A DNA stretch of 64,000 bases from Rhizobium acidisoli. GTDB taxonomy: Bacteria; Pseudomonadota; Alphaproteobacteria; Rhizobiales; Rhizobiaceae. This document shows positions 27,494 to 35,774 of this stretch, piece by piece (the stretch's first letter is position 1; every line of letters starts with the position of its first letter). The translations under genes and the position numbers were made by a program. The notes under the pieces are model-generated. The model did not search any database. It was not told where the DNA came from and worked only from the letters and a program-made list of their open reading frames with translations. The stretch is from the NCBI RefSeq assembly GCF_002531755.2, contig NZ_CP035000.1, positions 637,881 through 701,880 on the forward strand, in the 5' to 3' direction.

Positions 27494-28248
27494 AACTTGG
27501 GGGCAAGGTCACCGCCGATCTGCAAAATGCCGCCGCTTTAGCCATGGCGATCGGCGATGCTGACGCCGTGCAGATCATCATCCCGGTATCGCCACTGACA
27601 AAGGATCCGGCTGATGGTCTCCGGCGATCGATCGAAGGCCTGTTCGAGGCGCTGACCCAGGCACGGCCGAAGCAGGTGCTGGCAATCTCCGATTACGGAG
27701 CCCACGTCACCGATGATATTGGGATGCCCAGCATGTTCCGCGACCTTGAGGCGCGGCTCGCCCAACTCAGAACCCAGCTGCTTGTGCTGCGGTCGGCCGA
27801 ACACATGCACAATTGGGGGCGTGTGATCCCGATGGCCGTCGCTTCCGGCATTTTGCCAACTTTTCAGGACCCAGTCGACATGGCGCAGCCGACGATCTCC
27901 GCCCATGACCTCGGCCTGATTGCCGCCGACCTCCTGCTGCGACCCGAGAGCGGCACGGGGGTTCAGGTCATCCATGCTGAGGGACCTCGCAGGTATAGCG
28001 CGAATGACGTTGCGGCGGTGTTGAGTCAACTCTCGAGCCGGGTGGTGCGCGCTCGGGCGGTGCCCCGGTCGCAGTGGCAGACGACCTTCGAACGCACTAT
28101 GCCGTCAAGCCTTGCCAGCCTGCTAATCAAAGCCAACGACGCCAAGAATAAGGGGGGTCTGGTCGAAATTGCGCCGAACGCTGGCGTGGTTCGCTATGGC
28201 CATACCTCATTGATCGATGCACTCCGGCCATTTTTCCTGCCCGAATGA

Positions 28249-28951
28249 TGTCAAGGCGAGACCACGAGCCGAGTCAAAAAGAGCACTTTACGCGCGTGCC
28301 GAACGGCGTGTTCGGACCTCGGCAGTCCCAGAGACCTTGAAGCTTCCGAGAAAGCCAGGTTTTGCCGATCCTGCCATTTCCGAAATTAGCATCCGCCGAC
28401 GGTGTTCCGGTTGCGAGGGGCGCAAGTTCCTCTCTTCCACTCGGTGCATCCGTTAGGCGCATGGACACACAATGGAAAGCTGCGAAAAAGCATCGTAGAA
28501 AGGCTTGCGAGCGCCACGAGGCGAGCCCGTCTGCCGGAAGAGGACCCCGCCGAGGCGGGGAAGGGTGAGGGGTGATGTTCTAAGCGACCGACATCGATCG
28601 TATATTAGGGATCTATGGGAACACGCGCTGTTTGTCATTATAATATTTTAAGGTGTCGATCCTTGTTGTTCCCCAAAATAAAGCGCCCCGTTTTGAGTGG
28701 CGATGGCCGCTTGCAGGCAGAACCAGAAAGAACGAGCTCCTGAACATTATGAAGAACAGGACATCGGGCACATGAAACCCAAGCAACCGAATCCTTTGCC
28801 GAAACCAGATGTCATTAATCAAAGTGCGTTGCTACGAAGGTCCAGCTGCTTTGGAGTATTAGCAGAACGGTTGTTTGGCGGCGTGGCAAGAATATCTTGA
28901 TACGCGGGCTGCGGCGTCTGTTGATCAGCTTAATTATCTACTTGCTTGGCG
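28249..28951. other. Seven hundred bases without a supported gene
   Basis: The short frames here have no ribosome-binding sites or family resemblance. At 28545-28560 lies the perfect hairpin ccccgcc-ga-ggcgggg, followed by aagggtgaggggt. This combination looks like the dispersed intergenic mosaic repeats common in rhizobial genomes. Otherwise I see only the 3' flanks of the nmrA-like gene and of the minus-strand GntR gene. Confidence 0.4.
28545..28560. repeat. GC-rich hairpin, possible rhizobial intergenic repeat
   Basis: The two 7-base arms pair perfectly around a 2-base centre, and the flanking G/A-rich strand (gaagggtgagggg) is typical of dispersed repeat units between rhizobial genes. 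No T-run follows, so it is not a classical terminator. Only one unit is seen in this window. Confidence 0.4.
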
Positions 28952-29644
28952 TCAAATGGGAAGATCGAGCTGCGCGGCCTTCAAAATCTCTAGAGTGTTT
29001 TTTCTTGCGACCTCTTCGTCTCTGAGTCGGATTGCCTCGAGGAGAGCTTTGTGCGCCTCGAGCGCTTCTACGGGAGCTTTAGAAGATTCGTTAGTGAGTT
29101 TGAAGGCAGATCGAAGGGCTGCCTCGATCAGGGATCCTAGTTCCATCAAGACTGGATTTTTGGTGCTTTCGAGAATAGCTTTGTGAAAACGAATATCGGC
29201 TTCGACAAGCCTTGTGAGATCCTGGGCCTGCCAACCCGCAACCATGTCATTGTAGCCGCTCTCAATGTTGGCGATGTCGCTGCCGCTCGCCCGCCGAGCC
29301 GCTAATTCCGCGGCGGCCGGCTCCACGATAGTACGCACTTCGAACAGTGAGCGAAGAAAATTCGGATCCGGCTTAACATTCGCTGACCATGCGATTATGT
29401 CGGGATCGAACTGCTTCCAGTTCTCGGCCCCCATAACGCGTGTTCCGATGCGGGGTTTTACTACAAGCAAACCCTTATCGACGAGCACCCTCACTGCCTC
29501 CCTGAGCGATGAACGACCGACGGCGAGTTCTGCACAAAGAAGGCCCTCCGTGGGCAAAAGTTCGTTCTCGGCATACGTGCCACCGATGATCCGCCGTGCA
29601 AGGATCTCCATTACGGAGTTATGAACCCTAGATGACCTAAGCAT
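28952..29644 (-). CDS. GntR-family (FadR-type) regulator
   Basis: A 230-residue transcription factor. Residues 5-70 form the GntR winged helix (NELLPTEGLLCAELAVGRSSLREAVRVLVDKGLL), and residues 95-215 the all-helical FCD ligand domain with its metal-binding residues in FEVRTIVEP, DIRFHKAI and EAHKALLEA. It lies 155 bases downstream of, and on the same strand as, a pentose-type binding-protein gene, and probably represses the importer through the palindrome at 30831-30857 (inference). The effector is likely the imported sugar or a derivative. Confidence 0.9.
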   Translation of the reverse strand: MLRSSRVHNSVMEILARRIIGGTYAENELLPTEGLLCAELAVGRSSLREAVRVLVDKGLLVVKPRIGTRVMGAENWKQFDPDIIAWSANVKPDPNFLRSLFEVRTIVEPAAAELAARRASGSDIANIESGYNDMVAGWQAQDLTRLVEADIRFHKAILESTKNPVLMELGSLIEAALRSAFKLTNESSKAPVEALEAHKALLEAIRLRDEEVARKNTLEILKAAQLDLPI

Positions 29645-29799
29645 CCCAAATTCCCAATTTCATCGTCCGAAAGTAGACTCAGGCATCGAGCGTTTTCAAT
29701 GTGCAGTTGCCGATGCCTGGAGCCAAACTCCTTGGGCTAGCTTACTTGTACATCCGCGCTTTTCGAAACATGCGGAAAAAGAGCCTTGTGCTGTGCAAT

Positions 29800-30780
29800 T
29801 TACTTGCAGCCGAGCACTTGCTTCATGCTGTCGAAATTGGACGCATCAATCTTAGTTGGATCGACATAGTAGATGTCCTTCATAGGCGTTGCGTTTTTTA
29901 TCAGATCATAGAGCGCTTGTATGCCGATCGCTCCATCGTTCGCGCTATCGATCCACATTGTTGCGCGGAAACCACTTGGAGTACCCGATCCGAATGCTTC
30001 GCAAGACCGCGATCCGTCAAACCCAACGCCGATCACATCGGCCGCAGGCATCGCTGAGTTCTCAGTTGCTCTTACGGCACCCAAAACTCCATCATCATTA
30101 CAAGCAAAAAACACCCATTTTTGCGCATCAGGATTGGCTGTCATTGTCGTAGACACCGCATCGATCGCGCTCACCATGCTGTTGTCATACGGAATTGATA
30201 TCACCTTCTCTTTGAGTTCCGGATAGGCTGAAAATAAAGCCGCCTGCGCGCCGCGGTTTCGCTGCATGCATGTATCCGCCTTCTGGTCCTCGACGGAGCC
30301 AACCTTGACATTAGCAAAATCGCTTTGCCAGCCTTCCGCTCGGATCAATGCGGCGATTTCATCGCCAACGCGCTTGCCCATATCAAACCCATTGATGCCT
30401 ACGTAAGGGACCACAGAACCGTTATCCGACTTAATGTCGTCGTCCACCGCGATTAGAGGAATGCCAGCAGTTCGCGCCTTCTCTGTCACAACTGGGCCGA
30501 TTGCGCGATCAGGGGCCACGATTGCGATACCGTCAACGCCATCACCGATATAAGTATCCATCGTAGTAACAGCCAGATTGGAATCGGTCTGCACATCCTG
30601 CACCAGCAGCTCGACCCCTATTTCCTTTGCACGTTTCTTGGCGCCTTCGATTTCACGTACAAACCATGGGGCGTCGCCCATCTTGTAAATATAGCCGAGC
30701 TTGATGGTTTCGGCGGCGTTTGCCGGTAGTGCCAGACACGGACCGATCAGTAGGCCAATAAGAATTCCGATAAATTTCAT
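29800..30780 (-). CDS. Periplasmic sugar-binding protein (AraF/RbsB type)
   Basis: A 326-residue family 2 (periplasmic_binding_1) solute-binding protein. Residues 1-22 are a signal peptide ending ANAA. The mature start TIKLGYIYKMGDAPWF, the long matched stretch around DGIAIVAPDRAIGPVVTEKAR with IPLIAVDDDI, and VGVRATE-like GAVRATENSAMPAADVIGVGFDG are close to the L-arabinose-binding protein AraF. The ligand is therefore probably a pentose. It is transcribed away from the hydrolase-transporter operon that starts at 30879, with a shared control region. Confidence 0.88.
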   Translation of the reverse strand: MKFIGILIGLLIGPCLALPANAAETIKLGYIYKMGDAPWFVREIEGAKKRAKEIGVELLVQDVQTDSNLAVTTMDTYIGDGVDGIAIVAPDRAIGPVVTEKARTAGIPLIAVDDDIKSDNGSVVPYVGINGFDMGKRVGDEIAALIRAEGWQSDFANVKVGSVEDQKADTCMQRNRGAQAALFSAYPELKEKVISIPYDNSMVSAIDAVSTTMTANPDAQKWVFFACNDDGVLGAVRATENSAMPAADVIGVGFDGSRSCEAFGSGTPSGFRATMWIDSANDGAIGIQALYDLIKNATPMKDIYYVDPTKIDASNFDSMKQVLGCK

Positions 30781-30830
30781 TTCTCCCTCCCTCGTCAGAC
30801 GAGCGATAGCCAGTTGCGCTCGGCTTATAA

Positions 30831-30857
30831 ATCTGATTATTTAATTAATCATCAGAT
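30831..30857. promoter_or_regulatory. 27-bp imperfect palindrome between divergent sugar-uptake operons
   Basis: The outer arms atctgat (30831-30837) and atcagat (30851-30857) are exact reverse complements, and the AT-rich interior continues partly symmetric (tgatta...taatca). It sits 50 bases upstream of the binding-protein start and about 22 bases upstream of the first ATG of the rightward operon. The likely reader is the GntR protein encoded at 28952. The AT content may also contribute a -10 element. Confidence 0.65.
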
Positions 30858-30878
30858 GAATGTCAATATGCACCTGGG

Positions 30879-32117
30879 ATGGGCAAGGCGTGGGTGCAGC
30901 GCGCAATGCGGAAGGGGCCTGCTTTGAGTGACACAGCAAACATATCGTCGATACAGAAGAGCCGTAAGGCGAGTTCTCAACACTTCACCGCACGTCTGAA
31001 TGCAGTGTTAGACCGATTTGTGCCCGAACGAATCTTAGGATGCGTTGTTTTGGTCACCCGTTTCGGCGAGACCGTCTACGAATCCGCGCGCGGCTATGCA
31101 GACATCGCGACAGCTCGACCTGTGCACTGTGAGACTTTGTTTCGTTATGCGTCGCTCACGAAACTGGTCCTATCGACGGCGTTCTTCGCAATGATGGATC
31201 GCGGACAGATCGGTCTGGACGATCCAGTTGCAAAGATCCTGCCAGATTTTCGACCGCGGACTACGGATGGTCGATATCCCCCACTGACATTTCGCCATCT
31301 CCTCTCACACTCATCTGGTCTGAGCTACGGCTTCCTGCAGGGCGTCGACGGCCCATACCGCTTGGCGGGCGTTTCCGATGGCATGGACCAACCCGGTTTG
31401 ACGGCATCAGAAAACCTGCGTCGGCTTGCGGGGCTTCCCCTATTCTTCGAGCCAGGGACTGCGTGGCAGTATTCTCTCGGTTCCGACGTCGTCGGCGCGG
31501 CGATGGAAGTGGCGGCGCTTAAGTCTCTGGACAATATCGTCCGTGAACTAATTGCCGAGCCTCTTGGTCTTACCTCGATTCGCTTTTACGCTTCGGAGAG
31601 CGACCAACTCGCGACCCCGTATTTCAACGACAGGGATGGTCCGCGCCCGATGTCGGACGAGCAGGCAGTCCACTATGACGCGGGAGATGTCTTATTCACG
31701 CCTCGCCGATGCTACGATTGTCTGTCTTATCCGTCAGGAGGATCAGGAATAGTAGGGACTGCGAAAGACTTCTCTAAACTACTTGAAGTGTTGCGCACGG
31801 GTGGTCACCCTATACTTTCAGAAACATCAGCCATCACGTTAGCTGCCGACGCCACAGGCGCAATCCCAACATCGGCGCTCGAGCCCGGGTGGCGGTTTAC
31901 ACTCGGCGGCTTTGCGCTGCTAATCGATCCAGTTGCTGACGCGACATACAGCTCCGCAGGAACGTGGCGATGGGGCGGTGTCTATGGGAACCATTGGTTC
32001 GTTGACCCGCGAAAAAGCTTGAGCGTCGTTGTCCTAACCAACACCACCCCTGCTGGAATGACCGGCCCTTTCGCAGAGGCAATACGGGAGGCCCTATACT
32101 TGGGAGAGTTTGAATGA
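30879..32117 (+). CDS. Serine hydrolase of the beta-lactamase / esterase (class C) family
   Basis: A protein of up to 412 residues with the penicillin-binding/class C fold. The nucleophile motif SLTK (SxxK) follows RYA, the second motif YSLG has the expected Tyr, and the LLSHSSGLSYG and PSGGSGIVGTAKDFSKLL signatures are present. There is no clear signal peptide, so it is probably cytoplasmic. It stands first in an operon with a sugar ABC ATPase and permease and may hydrolyse an ester or lactone of the imported sugar (inference). The start is uncertain: the ATG at 30879, the ATG at 30906 and a TTG at about 30924 with a better ribosome-binding site are possible. Confidence 0.85.
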   Translation: MGKAWVQRAMRKGPALSDTANISSIQKSRKASSQHFTARLNAVLDRFVPERILGCVVLVTRFGETVYESARGYADIATARPVHCETLFRYASLTKLVLSTAFFAMMDRGQIGLDDPVAKILPDFRPRTTDGRYPPLTFRHLLSHSSGLSYGFLQGVDGPYRLAGVSDGMDQPGLTASENLRRLAGLPLFFEPGTAWQYSLGSDVVGAAMEVAALKSLDNIVRELIAEPLGLTSIRFYASESDQLATPYFNDRDGPRPMSDEQAVHYDAGDVLFTPRRCYDCLSYPSGGSGIVGTAKDFSKLLEVLRTGGHPILSETSAITLAADATGAIPTSALEPGWRFTLGGFALLIDPVADATYSSAGTWRWGGVYGNHWFVDPRKSLSVVVLTNTTPAGMTGPFAEAIREALYLGEFE

Positions 32118-32157
32118 CATTCGGGATCAGAACCGGCAACTCAGTTGGGCAACGCCG

Positions 32158-33714
32158 ATGATATCCGAAACTGGATACTCTAACAACGGTGACGCATCAA
32201 AGGTGACCGATTTGCCCGTTGTTGCGGTGAGCAATGTCTCAAAGCGTTTCGGCATAGTTCAGGCGCTCAACGGAGTCAGCGCCAACTTCTATCGAGGTCG
32301 GATTACCGCCCTTGTCGGTGAAAACGGTGCCGGCAAATCGACGCTGATGCGCATCATGGAGGGCGAGCACCGACCTGATGATGGCACGATTTATGTTGAT
32401 GGTCAGGCCGTTTCGATTAGCTCACCACGTGAGGCGCACGCATTAGGGATCAGGGTCATCCACCAGGAGCCGGAAATAATTCCGGAGCTGACGGTCGCTG
32501 AAAATATCTTCGTTGGTGATCTGCGTGCCAGGTATGCCGTTCTAATCGATCGAGAAGATCTCGAGCGCCGCGCGCAACAAATGCTAGACGCTTTTGGGGT
32601 CGCGGGCGTCCTCAAACCATGCGAAATCTGTCGAGGACTCGGTCCAGCGCAGCGTCAGTTGATCGAAATCATGCGAGCCCTGAGGCCGGGAGCTAGATTG
32701 CTCGCCTTCGACGAGCCGACATCGTCACTCACTGAAGAGGAAGCCGTTCGGCTGTTCGCGCTAATTCGCAAGCTCAAATCGGAAGGCGTCTCAATCATAT
32801 ATATTTCGCACAGATTGCGCGAAGTCATGATGATAGCAGATAGCACCATTACTATGCGCGATGGCCGATCCGTCGGCGAAGCCCCGATGCAAGAGCTGGA
32901 CGAGGCAAAGATGGTTCGGCTTATGGTTGGCCGCCCTATCAGCGATCTTTTCCAACGTCGGAAGCGAGAGCTGGGGCCAGTCCAAGTCGTGCTCGACCGT
33001 ATGTCAACCGACAAAATAAGCGATATCTCGTTGTCCCTGCGAGCGGGAGAGATTCTCGGCCTCGGCGGCCTTGTAGGCGCCGGCCGCACCGAGGTGGCTC
33101 GCGCTATTATGGGTCTTGACACGGTTCGCTCGGGTTCAATGGTCATCGCTGGCAAGCCATACAGCCCCAAAAACCCTGCTGACGCCATCCGAGCCGGTAT
33201 CGGCCTAGTCCCTGAGGATCGCAGGCAGGAAGCGCTCCTTTTGCTACAGGCCGTGCGAGACAACATTAGCCTAGTTGTTCCTGACAAGGTGTCCCGATGG
33301 GGTTTCTTCAGCTGGCGCAAGGAAGCTGAGTTGGTTCACCATCATGTCGAAGGGTTGCGGATAAAAACGCCCTCGATCAATCAGGCAGTCGGTAAGCTCT
33401 CCGGTGGCAATCAGCAAAAGGTCGTCTTCGCACGCTGGCAAGCGCGGGGACCGAAGATCCTCATTCTCGACGAGCCAACGAGAGGTATCGACATTGGCGC
33501 GAAGGCTGAGATCTATCGCCTCATAGAGTCGCTTGCGGATGAAGGCATGGCCGTTTTGCTGATCTCGTCCGAGATGCCCGAATTGCTGGGGCTATCAGAC
33601 CGTATTGTCATCCTTCGTAGTGGCAAACTCGCAGGTGAACTCCATGCCGATGTCGCCACCGAAGAACAAATTCTCGATCTCGCCATGCGTACCACCCACA
33701 AGAGAGCTCCATGA
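32158..33714 (+). CDS. Sugar ABC importer ATPase with two nucleotide-binding domains (RbsA/AraG type)
   Basis: A 518-residue tandem ATPase. The first domain has Walker A GENGAGKST and Walker B LLAFDEPTSSLTEEEA. The second has a degenerate Walker A region (GLVGAGRTE, with no GKS/T), the signature LSGGNQQKV and Walker B ILILDEPTRGIDIGAK, which is the normal pattern for this family. It energises pentose import. I chose the ATG at 32158; an upstream TTG would overlap the hydrolase gene. It overlaps the permease by four bases. Confidence 0.92.
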   Translation: MISETGYSNNGDASKVTDLPVVAVSNVSKRFGIVQALNGVSANFYRGRITALVGENGAGKSTLMRIMEGEHRPDDGTIYVDGQAVSISSPREAHALGIRVIHQEPEIIPELTVAENIFVGDLRARYAVLIDREDLERRAQQMLDAFGVAGVLKPCEICRGLGPAQRQLIEIMRALRPGARLLAFDEPTSSLTEEEAVRLFALIRKLKSEGVSIIYISHRLREVMMIADSTITMRDGRSVGEAPMQELDEAKMVRLMVGRPISDLFQRRKRELGPVQVVLDRMSTDKISDISLSLRAGEILGLGGLVGAGRTEVARAIMGLDTVRSGSMVIAGKPYSPKNPADAIRAGIGLVPEDRRQEALLLLQAVRDNISLVVPDKVSRWGFFSWRKEAELVHHHVEGLRIKTPSINQAVGKLSGGNQQKVVFARWQARGPKILILDEPTRGIDIGAKAEIYRLIESLADEGMAVLLISSEMPELLGLSDRIVILRSGKLAGELHADVATEEQILDLAMRTTHKRAP

Positions 33715-34706
33715 TCATGACCCCCACGGCCGCCTCCACTCAAAACTACTCATTACGTATGTTCGGATCTCGCGTTGGTACACAGAACATCAGTCTCCTA
33801 ATCGCGTTGATCGCTCTCGTCGTGATCTTCGGATTTATCCGACCGGACGTATTCTTTACGGGTCGTAACTTGATCAATATCGGTTTGGCGGTGACCATCA
33901 TCGGCATTCTCGCCATGGCGCAAACCATCGTTATCGTGTCCGGCGGACTTGATCTTTCCGTTGGATCGATCGTCGGCCTCGGCACAATGGTGCTCGCTGT
34001 CGTGATCCAGGACACAGGCTCCGTTGTGCTTGGGGTCGTGGCGTGTGTTTTCGCTGGCGTTTTCGCTGGCATCTTGAACGGGCTCACGATCGTATATGGA
34101 CCAGTGAATGCCGTGATTGCAACGTTGGGAACTATGTCGGCTTTCCGCGGATTGGCCTTCCTTCTAAACAACGGCAATTCGGTTGCGATTCAGGCAAATG
34201 GTTTGCGATCCCTGGGAACGGGCACGCTCCTCGGGTTGCCGTGCGCTATCTGGCTGCTTCTGATCATCATGGCATTTTTTGTTGTTTTCACACAGAAGAC
34301 TGTGATCGGCCGCAACTTATACGCAATCGGCGGAAATCCGACGGTAGCTCGGTTGGCGGGGATTGCCATTAGACGCTACCAAGTAGGGATCTATGCGATG
34401 AGCGGCCTTTCGGCCGCGATTGCGGCTGTCGTACTCACGAGCCGCACCATGTCCGGTCAACCGTCCTCCGGAAGCCAGGGCCTTGAATTGGAAGCGATCA
34501 CAGCAGCCGTGTTGGGTGGGTGTGCATTGCAAGGGGGCAAGGGAACAATCGTGGGTGCCATGCTCGGGGTGTTGATCATCGGCGTACTCAACAACGGCAT
34601 GATCTTGACCAGCGTGCCGACATTTTATCAGTTGTTGGCGAAAGGGGCGCTTCTCGTAGCGGCCGTGGTCATCCAAGAGCGGCAACGTGCTCACGTTGGC
34701 GAGTAG
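33711..34706 (+). CDS. Sugar ABC importer permease (RbsC/AraH type)
   Basis: A 331-residue inner-membrane protein of the branched-chain/ribose permease family with about eight to ten hydrophobic segments. GGLDLSVGSIVGL is the family signature, with TVIGRNLYAIGGNPTVARLAGI and GLELEAITAAVLGGCALQGGKGTIVGAMLG in their usual places. It starts at ATGA overlapping the ATPase stop. With the ATPase and the divergent binding protein it makes a complete importer. About 180 bases after it the IS6 element begins. Confidence 0.92.
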   Translation: MIMTPTAASTQNYSLRMFGSRVGTQNISLLIALIALVVIFGFIRPDVFFTGRNLINIGLAVTIIGILAMAQTIVIVSGGLDLSVGSIVGLGTMVLAVVIQDTGSVVLGVVACVFAGVFAGILNGLTIVYGPVNAVIATLGTMSAFRGLAFLLNNGNSVAIQANGLRSLGTGTLLGLPCAIWLLLIIMAFFVVFTQKTVIGRNLYAIGGNPTVARLAGIAIRRYQVGIYAMSGLSAAIAAVVLTSRTMSGQPSSGSQGLELEAITAAVLGGCALQGGKGTIVGAMLGVLIIGVLNNGMILTSVPTFYQLLAKGALLVAAVVIQERQRAHVGE

Positions 34707-34889
34707 ACATGGTGCGTCCAGAAAGCAGGCTCTTCGCGGGATCGGCACCTGCCGTGCGGCCAGCAGTCTGACTACCAAACTAGAATCGCATGCGTAGGGC
34801 ATTTGCATACCGCTCTATGCTGGTGAGACCGTCAGCCCGTAAGCTCGTGACTAATAGTTTCCAAACAAACAGTTCTGTTGTGGTCGCTC

Positions 34890-35695
34890 GGAGCTGTCGC
34901 GTTGTCCGTGGCGTAACGGTTGACGGATAATCGGACGCCATGAGCGCGCCGACCATCAGCTACAAGAACCACTGTTTCCCACCGCAGGTCATCGCCCATG
35001 CGGTCTGGCTGTATTTCCGGTTTCCCTTAAGCTTGAGGCTTGTGGAAGAAATGCTGCTGGAGCGCGGCATTGTCGTGTCCTACGAAACGATCCGGCGCTG
35101 GGGCCGAAAATTCGGTGCGGCCTACGCAAAACAACTGCGCAGAAAGAGACCCTCGCGAGAGGATATCTGGCATCTGGACGAGGTGGTCGTCTCCATCGGC
35201 GGCAGAAACCACTGGCTTTGGCGAGCCGTCGACCAGGACGGATACGTTCTCGACGAGATCGTGCAAGTCGGTCGCGACACCAAGGCTGCCAAGCGATCGT
35301 TGATCAGACTGCTGAAGAAGCAAGGCCTGGCGCCAAAGAGGATTGTCACCGATAAACTGCCCTCATACGGGGCGGCAAAGCGAGATGTGATGCCGGCTGT
35401 TGAACATAGATCACACAAGGGCCTCAACAACCGTGCGGAAAACTCCCATCTGCCGCTGCGAAAACGAGAACGAGTGATGCAAGGCTTCCGATCCGTCGGC
35501 GGCTTGCAACGATTTATATCGGTGTTTTCAGCAGTCAGAAATCATTTCGCCCCGTCGCACCAAAAGCACTCCGCCCTAGCCACCCACGTTCATCGGATCC
35601 GCGCTATGGCGCAATGGAAGGCCGTGACCGGCGCAACAGCCTGAGTTTAACTGAAAGCACCTCCTCCGGCCTCAGTGAAACAACGTGACAACGCC
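34890..35695 (+). mobile_element. IS6-family element, left copy
   Basis: An 806-bp element whose ends begin ggagctgtc and ggcgttgtcac (read inward) and share cgttgt at the same distance. Its boundaries are fixed by comparison with the second copy at 39427-40232, with which sequence identity stops exactly at 34890 and 35695. Only a few differences were seen in the parts compared, for example gtcgcgtt here against gtcacgtt. It carries one open transposase gene. Confidence 0.92.
34940..35644 (+). CDS. IS6-family transposase, left copy
   Basis: A 234-residue DDE transposase of the IS6/IS26 group, which moves by replicative cointegrate formation or targeted conservative joining. The catalytic triad is Asp80 (WHLDEVVV), Asp138 (VTDKLPSY) and Glu167 (NNRAENSH). 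An N-terminal helix-turn-helix precedes it (SLRLVEEMLLERG, VSYETIRRWG). It differs from the right copy at two residues (Cys11 against Arg, and Ala against Val in NHFxPSHQ). The frame is intact. Confidence 0.95.
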   Translation: MSAPTISYKNHCFPPQVIAHAVWLYFRFPLSLRLVEEMLLERGIVVSYETIRRWGRKFGAAYAKQLRRKRPSREDIWHLDEVVVSIGGRNHWLWRAVDQDGYVLDEIVQVGRDTKAAKRSLIRLLKKQGLAPKRIVTDKLPSYGAAKRDVMPAVEHRSHKGLNNRAENSHLPLRKRERVMQGFRSVGGLQRFISVFSAVRNHFAPSHQKHSALATHVHRIRAMAQWKAVTGATA

Positions 35696-35774
35696 CATTG
35701 AAGGTTAGTATAGTGCCTGCCCTGCGCGACAAAGGCACGATATCGCTCGATGGCTTCCCGCGCTTCAATCAGCA

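Larger units (their letters stand above)
26240..27511 (+). mobile_element. IS3-family element (IS407-like), complete
   Basis: A 1272-bp element with ends TGACCTTGCCCC (26240-26251) and the complement at the right end (gggggcaaggtca, finishing at 27511), plus further matched bases in both repeats. It is flanked by ccgc at 26236-26239 and 27512-27515, a 4-bp duplication as produced by the IS407 group. OrfA and OrfB overlap without needing a programmed frameshift start at an ATG. It splits the nmrA-like gene. Confidence 0.93.
26094..28248 (+). pseudogene. NmrA-like NAD(P)-binding reductase gene interrupted by IS3
   Basis: Before the insertion the frame gives a Rossmann start (FAIVGAAGNVGYSTS, dinucleotide motif GAAGNVG) and the beta-alpha unit to EIATA. 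After it the frame continues with DLQNAAALAMAIGDADAVQIIIP and runs to 28248, with an NmrA-type body (QVLAISDYGAHV, LRSAEHMHNW). Deleting the element plus one copy of the 4-bp duplication rejoins GCC-GAT-CTG in frame, giving about 293 residues, so the gene was whole until the insertion. NmrA-type proteins are quinone/azo reductases or redox sensors; the substrate is unknown. The ATG at 26094 follows gggagatgg. Confidence 0.85.
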
